Shown here in pieces: positions 8,610 through 16,729 of a stretch of 64,000 bases of DNA. Source of the DNA: Rhodopseudomonas palustris HaA2 (GTDB taxonomy: Bacteria > Pseudomonadota > Alphaproteobacteria > Rhizobiales > Xanthobacteraceae); contig NC_007778.1 of assembly GCF_000013365.1 (NCBI RefSeq), positions 2,170,001 to 2,234,000 on the forward strand, read 5' to 3'. Every line of letters starts with the position of its first letter. Position 1 is the stretch's first letter. Below the pieces are notes generated by a model. It saw only the letters and a program-made list of their open reading frames with translations, was not told the origin of the DNA and ran no database searches. The translations under genes and the position numbers were made by a program.

Positions 8610-8894
8610 ATGCCGTTTTATCGCTTCCACGTCCGTGATCCGATCAACCGCGTCGATGGCCCGGGCCACGACGGGGCGGCGCTGGCTGACGATATCGACG
8701 CCACCCTGTTCGCGGCCGGTGTGATCCAGCGGCTGGTGCAGTTGCAGCCGACGGTGCCGCTGACCTGGGCGATCGAGATCATGCAGGATCAGCGCACGGT
8801 CTGCGCGCTGCCGTTCGACAAGGGCTGCCAGGTGATGCTGCGGCCGGAGTGGGTCTGCGATCAGCCGACCGACGTGCATGAAGGCTGGCGCTGA
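8610..8894 (+). CDS. small hypothetical protein, weakly DUF6894-like
   Basis: The product is a 94-residue soluble protein that starts MPFYRFHVRDPINRVDG, like the opening strand of DUF6894 proteins. The rest (TWAIEIMQDQRTVCALPF) fits that fold only loosely. There is no export signal or membrane segment. The upstream region has only a weak ribosome site. If related, it is a second member of the family seen at the left edge of the window. I do not claim a function. Confidence 0.6.
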   Translation: MPFYRFHVRDPINRVDGPGHDGAALADDIDATLFAAGVIQRLVQLQPTVPLTWAIEIMQDQRTVCALPFDKGCQVMLRPEWVCDQPTDVHEGWR

Positions 8895-8912
8895 GTCGCA
8901 GGTTGGCGGTTC

Positions 8913-9005
8913 TCGTCATTGCAAGCCGAAGGCGAAGCAATCCAGGGGCTCCAAGCACGGGGCTCCTGGATTGCTTCGTCGGCTTCGCCTCCTCGCAATG
9001 ACGCG
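8913..9005. repeat. palindromic intergenic repeat
   Basis: A roughly 92-base imperfect inverted repeat lies between convergent genes. Outer arms are CGTCATTGC (8914-8922) and GCAATGACG (8995-9003). Inner arms contain GAAGCAATCCAGG and CCTGGATTGCTTC. It resembles the BIME-like elements common in Bradyrhizobium and Rhodopseudomonas and may also act as a bidirectional terminator. Confidence 0.8.
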
Positions 9006-9017
9006 AGAGATGCGCTG

Positions 9018-10010
9018 CTACGCCGCCGCACCGGGCAACTGATCCGGCCGGTACAGCGTATCCACCGTCACCGTGCCGCGGGCGCGTGACACGCAGGCAC
9101 ACATCTTGGCGCTGGTCTGCTTTTCATGCGCGCTGAAGAACACGTCGCGATGGTCGATCTCGCCCTCGACGGTGGTGACGTCGACGGCGCAGACGCCGCA
9201 TTCGCCGCGCTGGCAGTCCGAGATCACCTCGTAGCCGGCGGCGTTCAGGGCGTCGAGCATCGAGCGGTCGCGCGGCACCATGATCTCATTGCCGGTCGAG
9301 GCGATCCGCACGCGGAAGTCGCTGGTCGGCAGCCGGCCGCTGGAGCCGAACGTCTCGAAGCACAGGTCGGTCGGGCGCCGGCCGGCGTCTCGCCAGGCCT
9401 GCCGCGCCGCGTCCAGCATCCGCAACGGGCCGCACACAACGGCGATCGCATCGGCGGGGAGGGCGCGGAAGGTGGCGTCCAGATCGAGCCGCTTCCCGAC
9501 ATCCGCAGCGTGCAGCAACAGCCGGTCGCCCAGCAGGTCGGCGAGTTCCTCATGCAACGCGGCGTCGGCTCGCGATTTCACCGCGTAGTGCACGATCGGA
9601 TCGAGGCCCTTGCGCGCCAGCGCGGCGGCGATGCCGAGCATCGGCGTGACGCCGATGCCGCCGGCGATCAGGCAGTAGGTGTTGCGGCTCCAGTCGATCT
9701 CGAACAGCGATGTCGGGTTGGTGATCTCCAGCCGCTGGCCCGCCTGCAGCGCCCACATTGCGCGCGAGCCGCCGCGGCTGTCGTCGGCAAGCCGGACGGC
9801 GATCCTTAGCGTGCCCTCGACCATGGATGGCACCAACGAGTAGCTGCGTCGCTGCGGCCGCCCGTCCACCAGCACGGCGATGTTGATGTGGCTGCCCGGC
9901 GGCCAGGTGCCGACCGGCGCATCCGGCTTCAGCACGATCTCGCGGATGGTCGGGGCAAGATCGCGCGTCGCCATGACGGTTGCGAAACTCCAGTGTTCGG
10001 CGAAGCGCAT
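9018..10010 (-). CDS. vanB: PDR/VanB-type oxidoreductase (FMN, NADH, 2Fe-2S)
   Basis: This 330-residue reductase has three domains in the class IA order. A flavin domain contains RRSYSLVPS near residue 65, a NAD-binding domain contains LIAGGIGVTPMLG near 115 and VVCGPLRMLDAAR near 200, and a C-terminal plant-type ferredoxin domain has Cys266, Cys271, Cys274 and Cys304 (CQRGECGVC then C). It would pass electrons from NADH to the Rieske oxygenase encoded at 10781-11824. The start has GGAGG upstream. It is last in the operon, 11 nt after the GntR gene. The vanB label is by analogy with vanillate demethylase; phthalate or other aromatic substrates are equally possible. Confidence 0.85.
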   Translation of the reverse strand: MRFAEHWSFATVMATRDLAPTIREIVLKPDAPVGTWPPGSHINIAVLVDGRPQRRSYSLVPSMVEGTLRIAVRLADDSRGGSRAMWALQAGQRLEITNPTSLFEIDWSRNTYCLIAGGIGVTPMLGIAAALARKGLDPIVHYAVKSRADAALHEELADLLGDRLLLHAADVGKRLDLDATFRALPADAIAVVCGPLRMLDAARQAWRDAGRRPTDLCFETFGSSGRLPTSDFRVRIASTGNEIMVPRDRSMLDALNAAGYEVISDCQRGECGVCAVDVTTVEGEIDHRDVFFSAHEKQTSAKMCACVSRARGTVTVDTLYRPDQLPGAAA

Positions 10011-10021
10011 GCGGGCCTCCG

Positions 10022-10777
10022 TTACTTGTCGACCGACGCCGTCGCCAGCGCCAGCGCCGGCAGCAGGTCGAGATGCGTGCGGTTGCGCAGCGCCAGCCGC
10101 AGATTGCGTACCGCGAGCCGGGCGTGTTCGCGCATCACCGCTTCGGCGCGGGCGCCTTCGCGGTTCTCGATGGCGTCGACGACGGTGCGGTGATGGTCCT
10201 GCGCGATGACCAGGATCTGGTGGGCCTCCGGCAGCGCCGACTGCGCCATCACGAAGGCGCTCGGCGACGCGAAGGGCAATGCGGCGACGCGGTCGATCTG
10301 CCGCATCACCGGCGACGAGCCGGACAATTCGTTGAGCAGCGCGTGGAATCGGGCGTTGAGCGCGACGTAGGACGAGAACGCGTCGACCGAGACCGGATCC
10401 TGTTGCACCAGCTGATCGATGTCGCCGAGGCACTCCTTCAGCGGTTCGAGTTGTCGGGCGCTGACGCCGCGCTCGGCGGCGAGCCGTGCAGCGAGGCCCT
10501 CCATCGTGCCGCGCAGCTCGATCGAGTCGAGAATGTCGCGCTCGGAAAACGCCTTCACCATGAAGCCGCCGGACGGGATCGCCTGCAGCAGGCCTTCGTC
10601 CTCGAGCCGCACCAGCGCCATCCGCACCGGGGTGCGCGACACGCCGGTGATATCGACCGCCTGTAATTCGGAAATCCGCTCGCCGGCGCGGAGCTGGCCG
10701 GACAGCACCATGTCGCGCAGCGCGAGCTGCGCCCGCACCGTCTGCGACATTGAGCGGTCGGCGATCTTCTCGTTCAT
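10022..10777 (-). CDS. GntR family regulator, FadR/FCD subfamily
   Basis: The 251-residue regulator has an N-terminal winged helix (about 10-75) with the signature ELQAVDITGVSRTPVRMALVRLEDEGLL. A C-terminal all-helical FCD ligand domain (about 90-235) shows metal-binding type residues, including Asp in VALNARFHALL and His in MREHARL. VanR-type regulators of this subfamily repress vanillate demethylase genes and release DNA on binding the aromatic substrate. It lies between the oxygenase and reductase genes, 3 nt after the first, so it is probably expressed with them and autoregulated. Palindromes upstream of the operon at 11860 and 11923 are plausible operators. Confidence 0.9.
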   Translation of the reverse strand: MNEKIADRSMSQTVRAQLALRDMVLSGQLRAGERISELQAVDITGVSRTPVRMALVRLEDEGLLQAIPSGGFMVKAFSERDILDSIELRGTMEGLAARLAAERGVSARQLEPLKECLGDIDQLVQQDPVSVDAFSSYVALNARFHALLNELSGSSPVMRQIDRVAALPFASPSAFVMAQSALPEAHQILVIAQDHHRTVVDAIENREGARAEAVMREHARLAVRNLRLALRNRTHLDLLPALALATASVDK

Positions 10778-10780
10778 CGC

Positions 10781-11824
10781 TTACTCCGCCGCTTGCAGCC
10801 GCGGCGCGGCTTCCTTCGCGACCATGCGGTCGATCAGCTTGCGCGACCACATCGCGCCGGCATCGATATTGAGATTGTAGAACACGCGGTCCGGGTTTTC
10901 GCTGATGGCGCGCTGCTGAGCTTCGAGAATGATCTCGTCCTCGCCGAAGATACCCGACACGCCTTCGCGAATTTCAGTGGTGAGGCGCTGGTCGCCGAGC
11001 CGATAGTTGCGCACGAACGCCCAGAAGTAGTGGCAGGTCGTGTCGGTCTCCGGCGTCATGGTGTTGAGTACGAAGCCGTTGACGCCCTGCGAGCGGTCGC
11101 CTTCCGGCGCCCCGCTGCCGGCGGGCGCGACCCCAACGTCGATCGTCACGGTGCCGGGCGCCTCGAACCGGATGATCTGCCAGCGATCGACCGGACCCGG
11201 CTTGCGCAGCTGCGCCGCCCAGAACGGCGGCGCCTCGATGCCGCGCATCCACCGCGTCACGGTGACGGTGCGGTCGCCATGGGTGACGTCGAACGGCGCT
11301 TCGGCGACGGCTTCGTTGCCGATCGACGAGCCGTGGACGTAGGTCTCGTGGGTGAGGTCCATCAGATTGTCGACCACCAGCCGCCAGTCGCATCTGGCGT
11401 GGATGGTCTTGCCGTCGCCGGCCCAGGCCGGGTCGTCGTTCCAGTGCATGTCCGGCACGAGTGCCGGATCGGCCAGCGCCGGATCGCCCATCCACAGCCA
11501 GACGAAGCGATGCCGCTCGACCACCGGGTAGCTGCGCACGCAGGCCGACGGATTGATCGTCTCCTGCGACGGCATGTAGGTGCAGCGGCCCTGCGGACTG
11601 AATTTCAGCCCGTGATAGCCGCAGACGACGGTGTCGCCTTCGAGCCGGCCCTTCGACAACGGCACCAGCCGGTGCCAGCAGGCGTCCTCGAGCGCGGCGA
11701 CGCTACCGTCGGCCTTGCGATACATCACCACGTGCTTGTTGCAGATCGTGCGCGGAAACAACGCGTGCTTGATGTCGGCGTCCCACGCTGCGGCGTACCA
11801 GGCGTTGAGCGGAAAGGCGGGCAT
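10781..11824 (-). CDS. vanA: Rieske non-haem iron oxygenase (VanA-like)
   Basis: This 347-residue oxygenase component has a Rieske 2Fe-2S domain with Cys49, His51, Cys68 and His71 (ACWHR, CGYHG). The catalytic domain carries the mononuclear iron motif DNLMDLTHETYVHGSS (Asp/His/His) near residue 150. Sequence style and length match vanillate O-demethylase oxygenase subunits and related demethylases of methoxylated aromatics. The reductase at 9018-10010 is the likely electron donor. GGAGG stands before the ATG at 11824; an in-frame start at 11848 is less well supported. It is the first gene of the three-gene operon. The exact aromatic substrate is inference. Confidence 0.85.
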   Translation of the reverse strand: MPAFPLNAWYAAAWDADIKHALFPRTICNKHVVMYRKADGSVAALEDACWHRLVPLSKGRLEGDTVVCGYHGLKFSPQGRCTYMPSQETINPSACVRSYPVVERHRFVWLWMGDPALADPALVPDMHWNDDPAWAGDGKTIHARCDWRLVVDNLMDLTHETYVHGSSIGNEAVAEAPFDVTHGDRTVTVTRWMRGIEAPPFWAAQLRKPGPVDRWQIIRFEAPGTVTIDVGVAPAGSGAPEGDRSQGVNGFVLNTMTPETDTTCHYFWAFVRNYRLGDQRLTTEIREGVSGIFGEDEIILEAQQRAISENPDRVFYNLNIDAGAMWSRKLIDRMVAKEAAPRLQAAE

Positions 11825-11859
11825 CGTGGCCTCCCTGAAGATTATCATTGGGTTCAGAC

Positions 11860-11867
11860 TGTATACA
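11860..11867. promoter_or_regulatory. TGTATACA palindrome, candidate GntR operator
   Basis: An 8-bp perfect palindrome lies 36 bases upstream of the vanA-like start codon. FCD-type GntR regulators often bind sites with this GTATAC core. A related palindrome is centred 63 bases further upstream, a whole number of helical turns. Functional assignment is inference. Confidence 0.45.
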
Positions 11868-11922
11868 TTAAGAGGTCACATGCAATAGAATTTCAAAAAT
11901 CTGCATCATGAGATCCTAAGCT

Positions 11923-11930
11923 GGTATACC
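11923..11930. promoter_or_regulatory. GGTATACC palindrome, second candidate operator
   Basis: This second palindrome with the same GTATAC core as the site at 11860 lies in the same divergent intergenic region, centre-to-centre 63 bases away. The pair could allow looping or cooperative binding by the GntR regulator encoded at 10022-10777. Confidence 0.4.
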
Positions 11931-12022
11931 GAACTCCTATTGATCTCACGGACGGGAAAATCCTGACTGGACTGTTCGCTCTTTGTTCCGGTAGCCTCTG
12001 GTTCGCATCCGGGGGGCGGGGC

Positions 12023-13207
12023 ATGAACGAGCTGGATGAACGATCCGATACTGAATTGCTGCAGGCGTGGCTGGACAGGGTCCGCGTAACCGGCGCCGTC
12101 GAGCATGTCGGAGCGTTCAATCGTCTCCAAGCTGAACTGGCAAGGATCGAGCGGGAACTGATCGCGCGCGGTCGCGGCATTGAACAGCTTCGCTCCTTGC
12201 TGACATACACCGACCCGGAGATCACCCGGAGTGCCGAGCTGGCGCTCGCCAGGGCGGAGGCATCCGCAAGCGCGGCGCGCGGCGGATGCCGTGCGTCCAG
12301 CGGGTGCGACGACGCGCACTCAGCGGCCGCGGGCCGACCGGCAGGCGCCGGCATCCTCGATGATCATCCGATATTCTGGCCGGCGCGACATCCGCCCCCA
12401 GCGGCGATGGAGCTCTCCGAGATCGCGCAGCGCCTCATCGCCGCGTTGCCGCTGGAGGCCGCGGCGCTGCTGCGCCAGCTTCGTCCCGCGATCGGGCTGT
12501 GGCCGCAGGCGGCGCGCGCCGACGCGCCGATCGACGGTTCCCGGCTCGGCGGCATGCCCTGCGCACCGCCGGATTGGCGCTGGCCGGTCGCCGCGACCGA
12601 GCCGATGCTGTTTCTCGGCCAGATCAACTGCGCCGACCTGCGCGGTCTGCCGGGCGCGGAGGCGCTGCCGTCGCAAGGCCTGCTGTCCTGCTTCGGCGAC
12701 CACGACACGGTGATGGGGTGTCTGTTCACCGGGCAGGGCGGCGCCTTGTACCATTGGCCGGACACAGAGCATCTGATCCCGGCGCAGCCGCCGCTGGAGA
12801 TGCTCACGGTGTTTCCTCGCGCCGAATTGTCGTTCCGGCCGATGTGGGACCTGCCGGACCCGGACAGCAGCGTCGTCACGGCGATCCTGCCGGATCGATC
12901 GCGCCAGGCGCTCTACAAAAGCCTGCACAGCGACTTGCGGCGGCACGGCCTTCCCGCCGTGCTGGACTATCCGTGCAATCGCAGCAAGCTGCTCGGCTGG
13001 CCGGATCTGCTGCAGGGTGAGAGTTTCGAGTTCACCCTCGATCAGCCGTTCGATCAGTACCGATTGCTGCTGCAGCTCGACGGCTACACCAACGGCAGCG
13101 AGATCGCCGACTGGGGGCCGGGCGGCTTCCTCTACTACTTCCTGTCCAAGCAAGACCTCGCCGGACGGCGGTTCGAGACGGCGGAACTGGCAATCCAGTT
13201 CACGTGA
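12023..13207 (+). CDS. DUF2019-like/DUF1963 (YwqG-type) fusion protein
   Basis: This 394-residue protein appears to join two domains. Residues 1-80 (LDERSDTELLQAWLDRV, FNRLQAELARIERELIARG, LLTYTDPEITRSAELALA) resemble DUF2019. After an Ala/Gly/Ser-rich linker and residues 110-175, the part from about 180 to 394 resembles DUF1963/YwqG: GSRLGGMPCAPPDWRWP, PMLFLGQINCADL, GLLSCFGD and the closing LLLQLDGYTNGSEIADWGPGG. Both families have unknown function; DUF2019 can be found near toxin-type genes. There is no signal peptide. The ATG at 12023 is preceded by GGGGGGCGGGGC, an acceptable site. The gene diverges from the vanA-like operon. Confidence 0.8.
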   Translation: MNELDERSDTELLQAWLDRVRVTGAVEHVGAFNRLQAELARIERELIARGRGIEQLRSLLTYTDPEITRSAELALARAEASASAARGGCRASSGCDDAHSAAAGRPAGAGILDDHPIFWPARHPPPAAMELSEIAQRLIAALPLEAAALLRQLRPAIGLWPQAARADAPIDGSRLGGMPCAPPDWRWPVAATEPMLFLGQINCADLRGLPGAEALPSQGLLSCFGDHDTVMGCLFTGQGGALYHWPDTEHLIPAQPPLEMLTVFPRAELSFRPMWDLPDPDSSVVTAILPDRSRQALYKSLHSDLRRHGLPAVLDYPCNRSKLLGWPDLLQGESFEFTLDQPFDQYRLLLQLDGYTNGSEIADWGPGGFLYYFLSKQDLAGRRFETAELAIQFT

Positions 13208-13248
13208 GTTGCGGTGATCGCCGTGGCCTGCAGGTCGCGAAAACGGCA

Positions 13249-13267
13249 ATGCCCGGGGCCCGGGCAT
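13249..13267. terminator. perfect palindrome between convergent genes
   Basis: ATGCCCGGGGCCCGGGCAT is a perfect 19-base GC palindrome placed 42 bases after the DUF1963 gene and 46 bases before the end of the convergent MoxR gene. It could act as a bidirectional terminator, although there is no clear T-run on either side. Confidence 0.45.
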
Positions 13268-13312
13268 CGCGAGCTTAGTTCGAAACCGCGAACGAGCCGG
13301 CGGCTGCGCGCC

Positions 13313-14155
13313 TCACACCTCGCGGCGGCTGAGAAACGCCAGCCGCTCGAACAGGTGGACGTCCTGCTCGTTCTTGAGCAGCGCGCCGTGCAGCGGCGGG
13401 ATCAGTTTGCGCGGGTCGCGTTCGCGCAGTTGCTCCGGCGACATTTCCTCGTTCAGCAGCAGCTTGAGCCAGTCGAGCAGTTCGGAGGTCGACGGCTTCT
13501 TCTTCAGGCCCGGCACGTCGCGCACCTCGAAGAAGATCTTCAGCGCCTCGGCCACGAGCCGTTGCTTGATCCCGGGGAAGTGCACGTCGACGATCGCCTG
13601 CATAGTGTCGGCGTCCGGGAACTTGATGTAGTGGAAGAAGCAACGGCGCAGGAACGCGTCGGGCAGTTCCTTCTCGTTGTTCGAAGTGATCATCACGATC
13701 GGGCGCTTCTCGGCCTTGACGGTCTCGCCGGTCTCGTAGACGTGGAATTCCATCCGGTCGAGTTCGAGCAGAAGATCGTTCGGAAACTCGATATCGGCCT
13801 TGTCGATTTCGTCGATCAGCAGCACCGGGCGCTGGCCGTGGGTGAAGGCTTCCCACAGCTTGCCACGCTTGATGTAGTTGGAAATGTCGGAGACGCGCGG
13901 ATCGCCGAGCTGGCTGTCGCGCAGCCGTGACACGGCGTCGTATTCGTAGAGGCCCTGCTGCGCCTTGGTGGTCGACTTGATGTGCCAGGTCAGCAGCGGA
14001 GCGTTGATCGCCTTGGCGACTTCCTCGGCCAGCACGGTCTTGCCGGTGCCGGGTTCGCCTTTCACCAAGAGCGGCCGTTCGAGGACGATCGCCGCATTGA
14101 CGGCGATCTTGAGATCGTCGGTCGCCACGTAATCCTTGGTGCCGGTGAATTTCAT
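13313..14155 (-). CDS. MoxR family AAA+ ATPase
   Basis: The product is a 280-residue AAA+ ATPase of the MoxR class. Walker A GEPGTGKT is at residues 33-40, Walker B VLLIDEIDKA at 111-120, sensor 1 MITSNNEKELPDAFLRRC (with arginine finger) at about 155-172, then a C-terminal lid. MoxR ATPases act as chaperones for metal-centre insertion and usually pair with a von Willebrand factor A protein. The likely partner is the CoxE-like gene at 16730-17905, separated here by two unrelated minus-strand genes. The start is at 14155; a longer frame in another reading phase is spurious. Confidence 0.92.
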   Translation of the reverse strand: MKFTGTKDYVATDDLKIAVNAAIVLERPLLVKGEPGTGKTVLAEEVAKAINAPLLTWHIKSTTKAQQGLYEYDAVSRLRDSQLGDPRVSDISNYIKRGKLWEAFTHGQRPVLLIDEIDKADIEFPNDLLLELDRMEFHVYETGETVKAEKRPIVMITSNNEKELPDAFLRRCFFHYIKFPDADTMQAIVDVHFPGIKQRLVAEALKIFFEVRDVPGLKKKPSTSELLDWLKLLLNEEMSPEQLRERDPRKLIPPLHGALLKNEQDVHLFERLAFLSRREV

Positions 14156-14260
14156 GCGTTTTCTGCCTCGTCTGGATCAGGCGCGCGCGCCCGTTGTTGT
14201 TGCTTTTGTCGTGAGCGCGCGGCCGCGGACGGCGGCCGCACATCGCTGCGATCTTCGGTA

Positions 14261-14515
14261 TCAGGCTCTGCGGATCATGGCCAGCAGCACCAGGACGATC
14301 ACCGCGCCGATCGCCGCGTTGATGATCGCGCGGAAGATGCCGGTGCCGAGATTGACGCCGAGGAACGGCAGCAGCCAGCCGGCGACCACGGCGCCGACGA
14401 TGCCGATCGCGATGTTGCCGATCAGGCCGAAGCCGCCGCCGCGCACCAGCAGTCCGGCGAGCCAGCCCGCGATCGCGCCGACCAGCAGCCAGACGATGAT
14501 GGAATCGATCCCCAT
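14261..14515 (-). CDS. GlsB/YeaQ/YmgE family membrane protein
   Basis: The 84-residue protein consists of three hydrophobic helices with glycine-rich faces. The pattern SIIVWLLVGAIAGWLAGLL, then GNIAIGIVGAVVAGWLL, then AIIGAVIVLVLLAMI is the signature of the transglycosylase-associated/GlsB/YeaQ stress membrane family. It acts in the inner membrane and often responds to general stress, though the molecular role is unknown. It lies between the MoxR gene and the diguanylate cyclase gene on the same strand with about 100-nt gaps, so separate transcription is possible. Confidence 0.88.
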   Translation of the reverse strand: MGIDSIIVWLLVGAIAGWLAGLLVRGGGFGLIGNIAIGIVGAVVAGWLLPFLGVNLGTGIFRAIINAAIGAVIVLVLLAMIRRA

Positions 14516-14630
14516 GACAACCCCCAGGTCATTCGAGTGCTCAGCCCGCCGAGTGGGTGGCCGGGCCGGGCGACTTTAGTCGAAAAACCCGCGAGGTCTA
14601 GGCACCGGCGCCGGCGGATGGCGTGGCCGA

Positions 14631-16559
14631 TCAGGCCGGCGTGCCGGTCCGGGTGGCGACGTCGGGGACCAACGATCCGGCGTCGCCGACAAAGGCAGGG
14701 GCCGCAACGCTGCAATCGCGGCCGCGCCGCTTCGCCTCGTAGAGCGCGATGTCGGCACAGCGGAGCAGCGTGGCCGGGTCGCAGATACTGGCGATCTTGT
14801 CGGCGATGCCGATGCTCACGGTGAGTCTGCCGCGCGCCGCGCTGGGGTTGACGATGCCGAGCGCGCGGATGGCTGCCTGCAGCTCTTCGGCGAAGGCGAT
14901 CGCGACGGCCTTCCCGGTGCCGGGCAGGACGATGGTGAATTCCTCGCCGCCGTAGCGCGCAGCGAAACCGCCTGCGCCGGCCGCAGTCCCGGCCAGCAAT
15001 CGACCGAGTTGCCTGAGCGCGTCATCGCCGGCGTGGTGGCCGAGACGGTCGTTGAAGCCTTTGAAGTCGTCGACGTCGATCATCAGCACCGACAGGTCAT
15101 GGCTCGCCTCGAATTCGCCGGCGATGAAATCGTCGAGCGCACGGCGGTTCGGCAAGCCGGTGAGGGCGTCGGTCCTGGCCATTTCCGCAAGGCGGGAATT
15201 GAGTGCCTCGACTTCGTCCTCCATCTCCTTGCGGCGGGTGACGTCGCGCAGCGTGCAGACGATACTGCGCCCCGGCCGGCCATCCTGGCGGGTGAACCTG
15301 AAATTGGCCTCGAGCCAGACCATCGTGCCGTCGGCGCGTTCCATCCGGAACTCGGCGCGCAGCCCGTTGGGGACGTCAGGCAGACGCTTGCCCATCGCCT
15401 GGAGGCCCGCGACGTCGTCGGGGTGCATCATGTCGAAATAGACGCGGCCCAGAACCTCCTCCGGCCTGAAACCGAGCACGGTCTCGATCGACATCGACAC
15501 GAAGGTGACGACGCCCCGGCCGTCGAGCACGACGACGACGTCGCCGATGTTCGCGTCGATCAGACGGTGACGCGCGTCACGCTCGCGCAGCAGCCTCTCG
15601 AAGCGCTCGCGGTTGCGCAGTTGCACCGCGAGCCCGGCCGCCAGCAGCACGATGCAGGCGAGCGCCGCCGTCGCCACCACGGCATCGGAGCGGACCGCCT
15701 CGCGCCAGTCGGCCAGCACCGACACCTCGGTGCGCGCGACCGTGACGACCAGCGGATAGCGCGATAGCTGCTCGTAGGCATAGTATTTCTGAAGGCCGTC
15801 GAACGGCGAGATTGCGAGATTGTATCCGACCGGGCTGCGCGGCAGCATTCTCTCGAAAAGCCGGCTCTTCGACAGGTCGCCCGCCGCCGTCGGCCAACGG
15901 ACCAGGATATGGCCGTCGCCGCCGGACAAAGTGATGCCGCTGCCGGCGCCGAGATCGAAAGTCTTGTAGAATTCGGTGAAATAGTCGCTCTCGATGGTTG
16001 CGACGACGATGCCCGCGAAGCCGCCGTCTGCGGTTTCGAGTCGTCGCGTCACTGCAATCACCGGTTGACCCGAGGCGCGCGAGACGATCGGGCCAGTAAT
16101 CCGCAGCTTCGGGTCGGCATGATCGCGGTGGTAGACGAAGTAGTCGCGGTCGGCATTGTTGATAGCGGGAGGCGGCGTCACCGACGCATGGTCGACGTCG
16201 CCTTTCGCGTCGAGGGTCGCGAGTTCCTTGATCTGGGGCAGCTTCTCCGAGACCTCGCGCAGCCGCGCGTCGAACCGAGCGCGATCGGGAAACGGCTGGA
16301 ACCGGATGAAGGCGACGAGATCGTCCATCACCACGTCGGCCGATTGAATCGTGTGGGAGGCGTGTTCCGCCAGCGAATGCGCCAGATTGCGCATCTCCGT
16401 CTCGCTCTGCGCGAGCGCATTGCGTCTGGCGTCGTAGCCCTTCCAGACCACGAGCGCGAGCACGCAGGCGCTCATCGCCAGCACGAACATTGTGACGATC
16501 AGCGCCGGCGTCGACAGTCGGGCGATCGGATTGGACGATGGGAGGATGCGGGATTTCAT
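14631..16559 (-). CDS. diguanylate cyclase with Cache and PAS sensor domains
   Basis: This 642-residue inner-membrane signalling enzyme has a first membrane helix near residues 17-40, a periplasmic Cache-type sensor (about 45-290; NADRDYFVYHRDHADPKLRI is typical), a second helix near 295-320, a PAS domain plus PAC segment (about 335-465) and a GGDEF domain. The active loop is RYGGEEF, with GGEEF at 537-541, so c-di-GMP synthesis is expected. The RxxD inhibitory site is absent upstream of it (AGAGGFAA), so simple product inhibition is unlikely. The start is set at ATG 16559; a GTG 39 bases upstream is also possible. The gene diverges from the CoxE-like gene. Confidence 0.9.
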   Translation of the reverse strand: MKSRILPSSNPIARLSTPALIVTMFVLAMSACVLALVVWKGYDARRNALAQSETEMRNLAHSLAEHASHTIQSADVVMDDLVAFIRFQPFPDRARFDARLREVSEKLPQIKELATLDAKGDVDHASVTPPPAINNADRDYFVYHRDHADPKLRITGPIVSRASGQPVIAVTRRLETADGGFAGIVVATIESDYFTEFYKTFDLGAGSGITLSGGDGHILVRWPTAAGDLSKSRLFERMLPRSPVGYNLAISPFDGLQKYYAYEQLSRYPLVVTVARTEVSVLADWREAVRSDAVVATAALACIVLLAAGLAVQLRNRERFERLLRERDARHRLIDANIGDVVVVLDGRGVVTFVSMSIETVLGFRPEEVLGRVYFDMMHPDDVAGLQAMGKRLPDVPNGLRAEFRMERADGTMVWLEANFRFTRQDGRPGRSIVCTLRDVTRRKEMEDEVEALNSRLAEMARTDALTGLPNRRALDDFIAGEFEASHDLSVLMIDVDDFKGFNDRLGHHAGDDALRQLGRLLAGTAAGAGGFAARYGGEEFTIVLPGTGKAVAIAFAEELQAAIRALGIVNPSAARGRLTVSIGIADKIASICDPATLLRCADIALYEAKRRGRDCSVAAPAFVGDAGSLVPDVATRTGTPA

Positions 16560-16729
16560 CGGCCTGCGGGGGGCTTCGTTGCGCGCACAGCAGTGCACCG
16601 CCTTTGCTTACCCAACCGATAATCCGATCGCTGCGATTGATGGCATCTGCGGTTCCTGCGGAGTTTTCAACAGTCCCTGCGAAGGGATTGCACCTTGACG
16701 GGCGCGCAGGGTCGGGCAATCTGTCGGGC

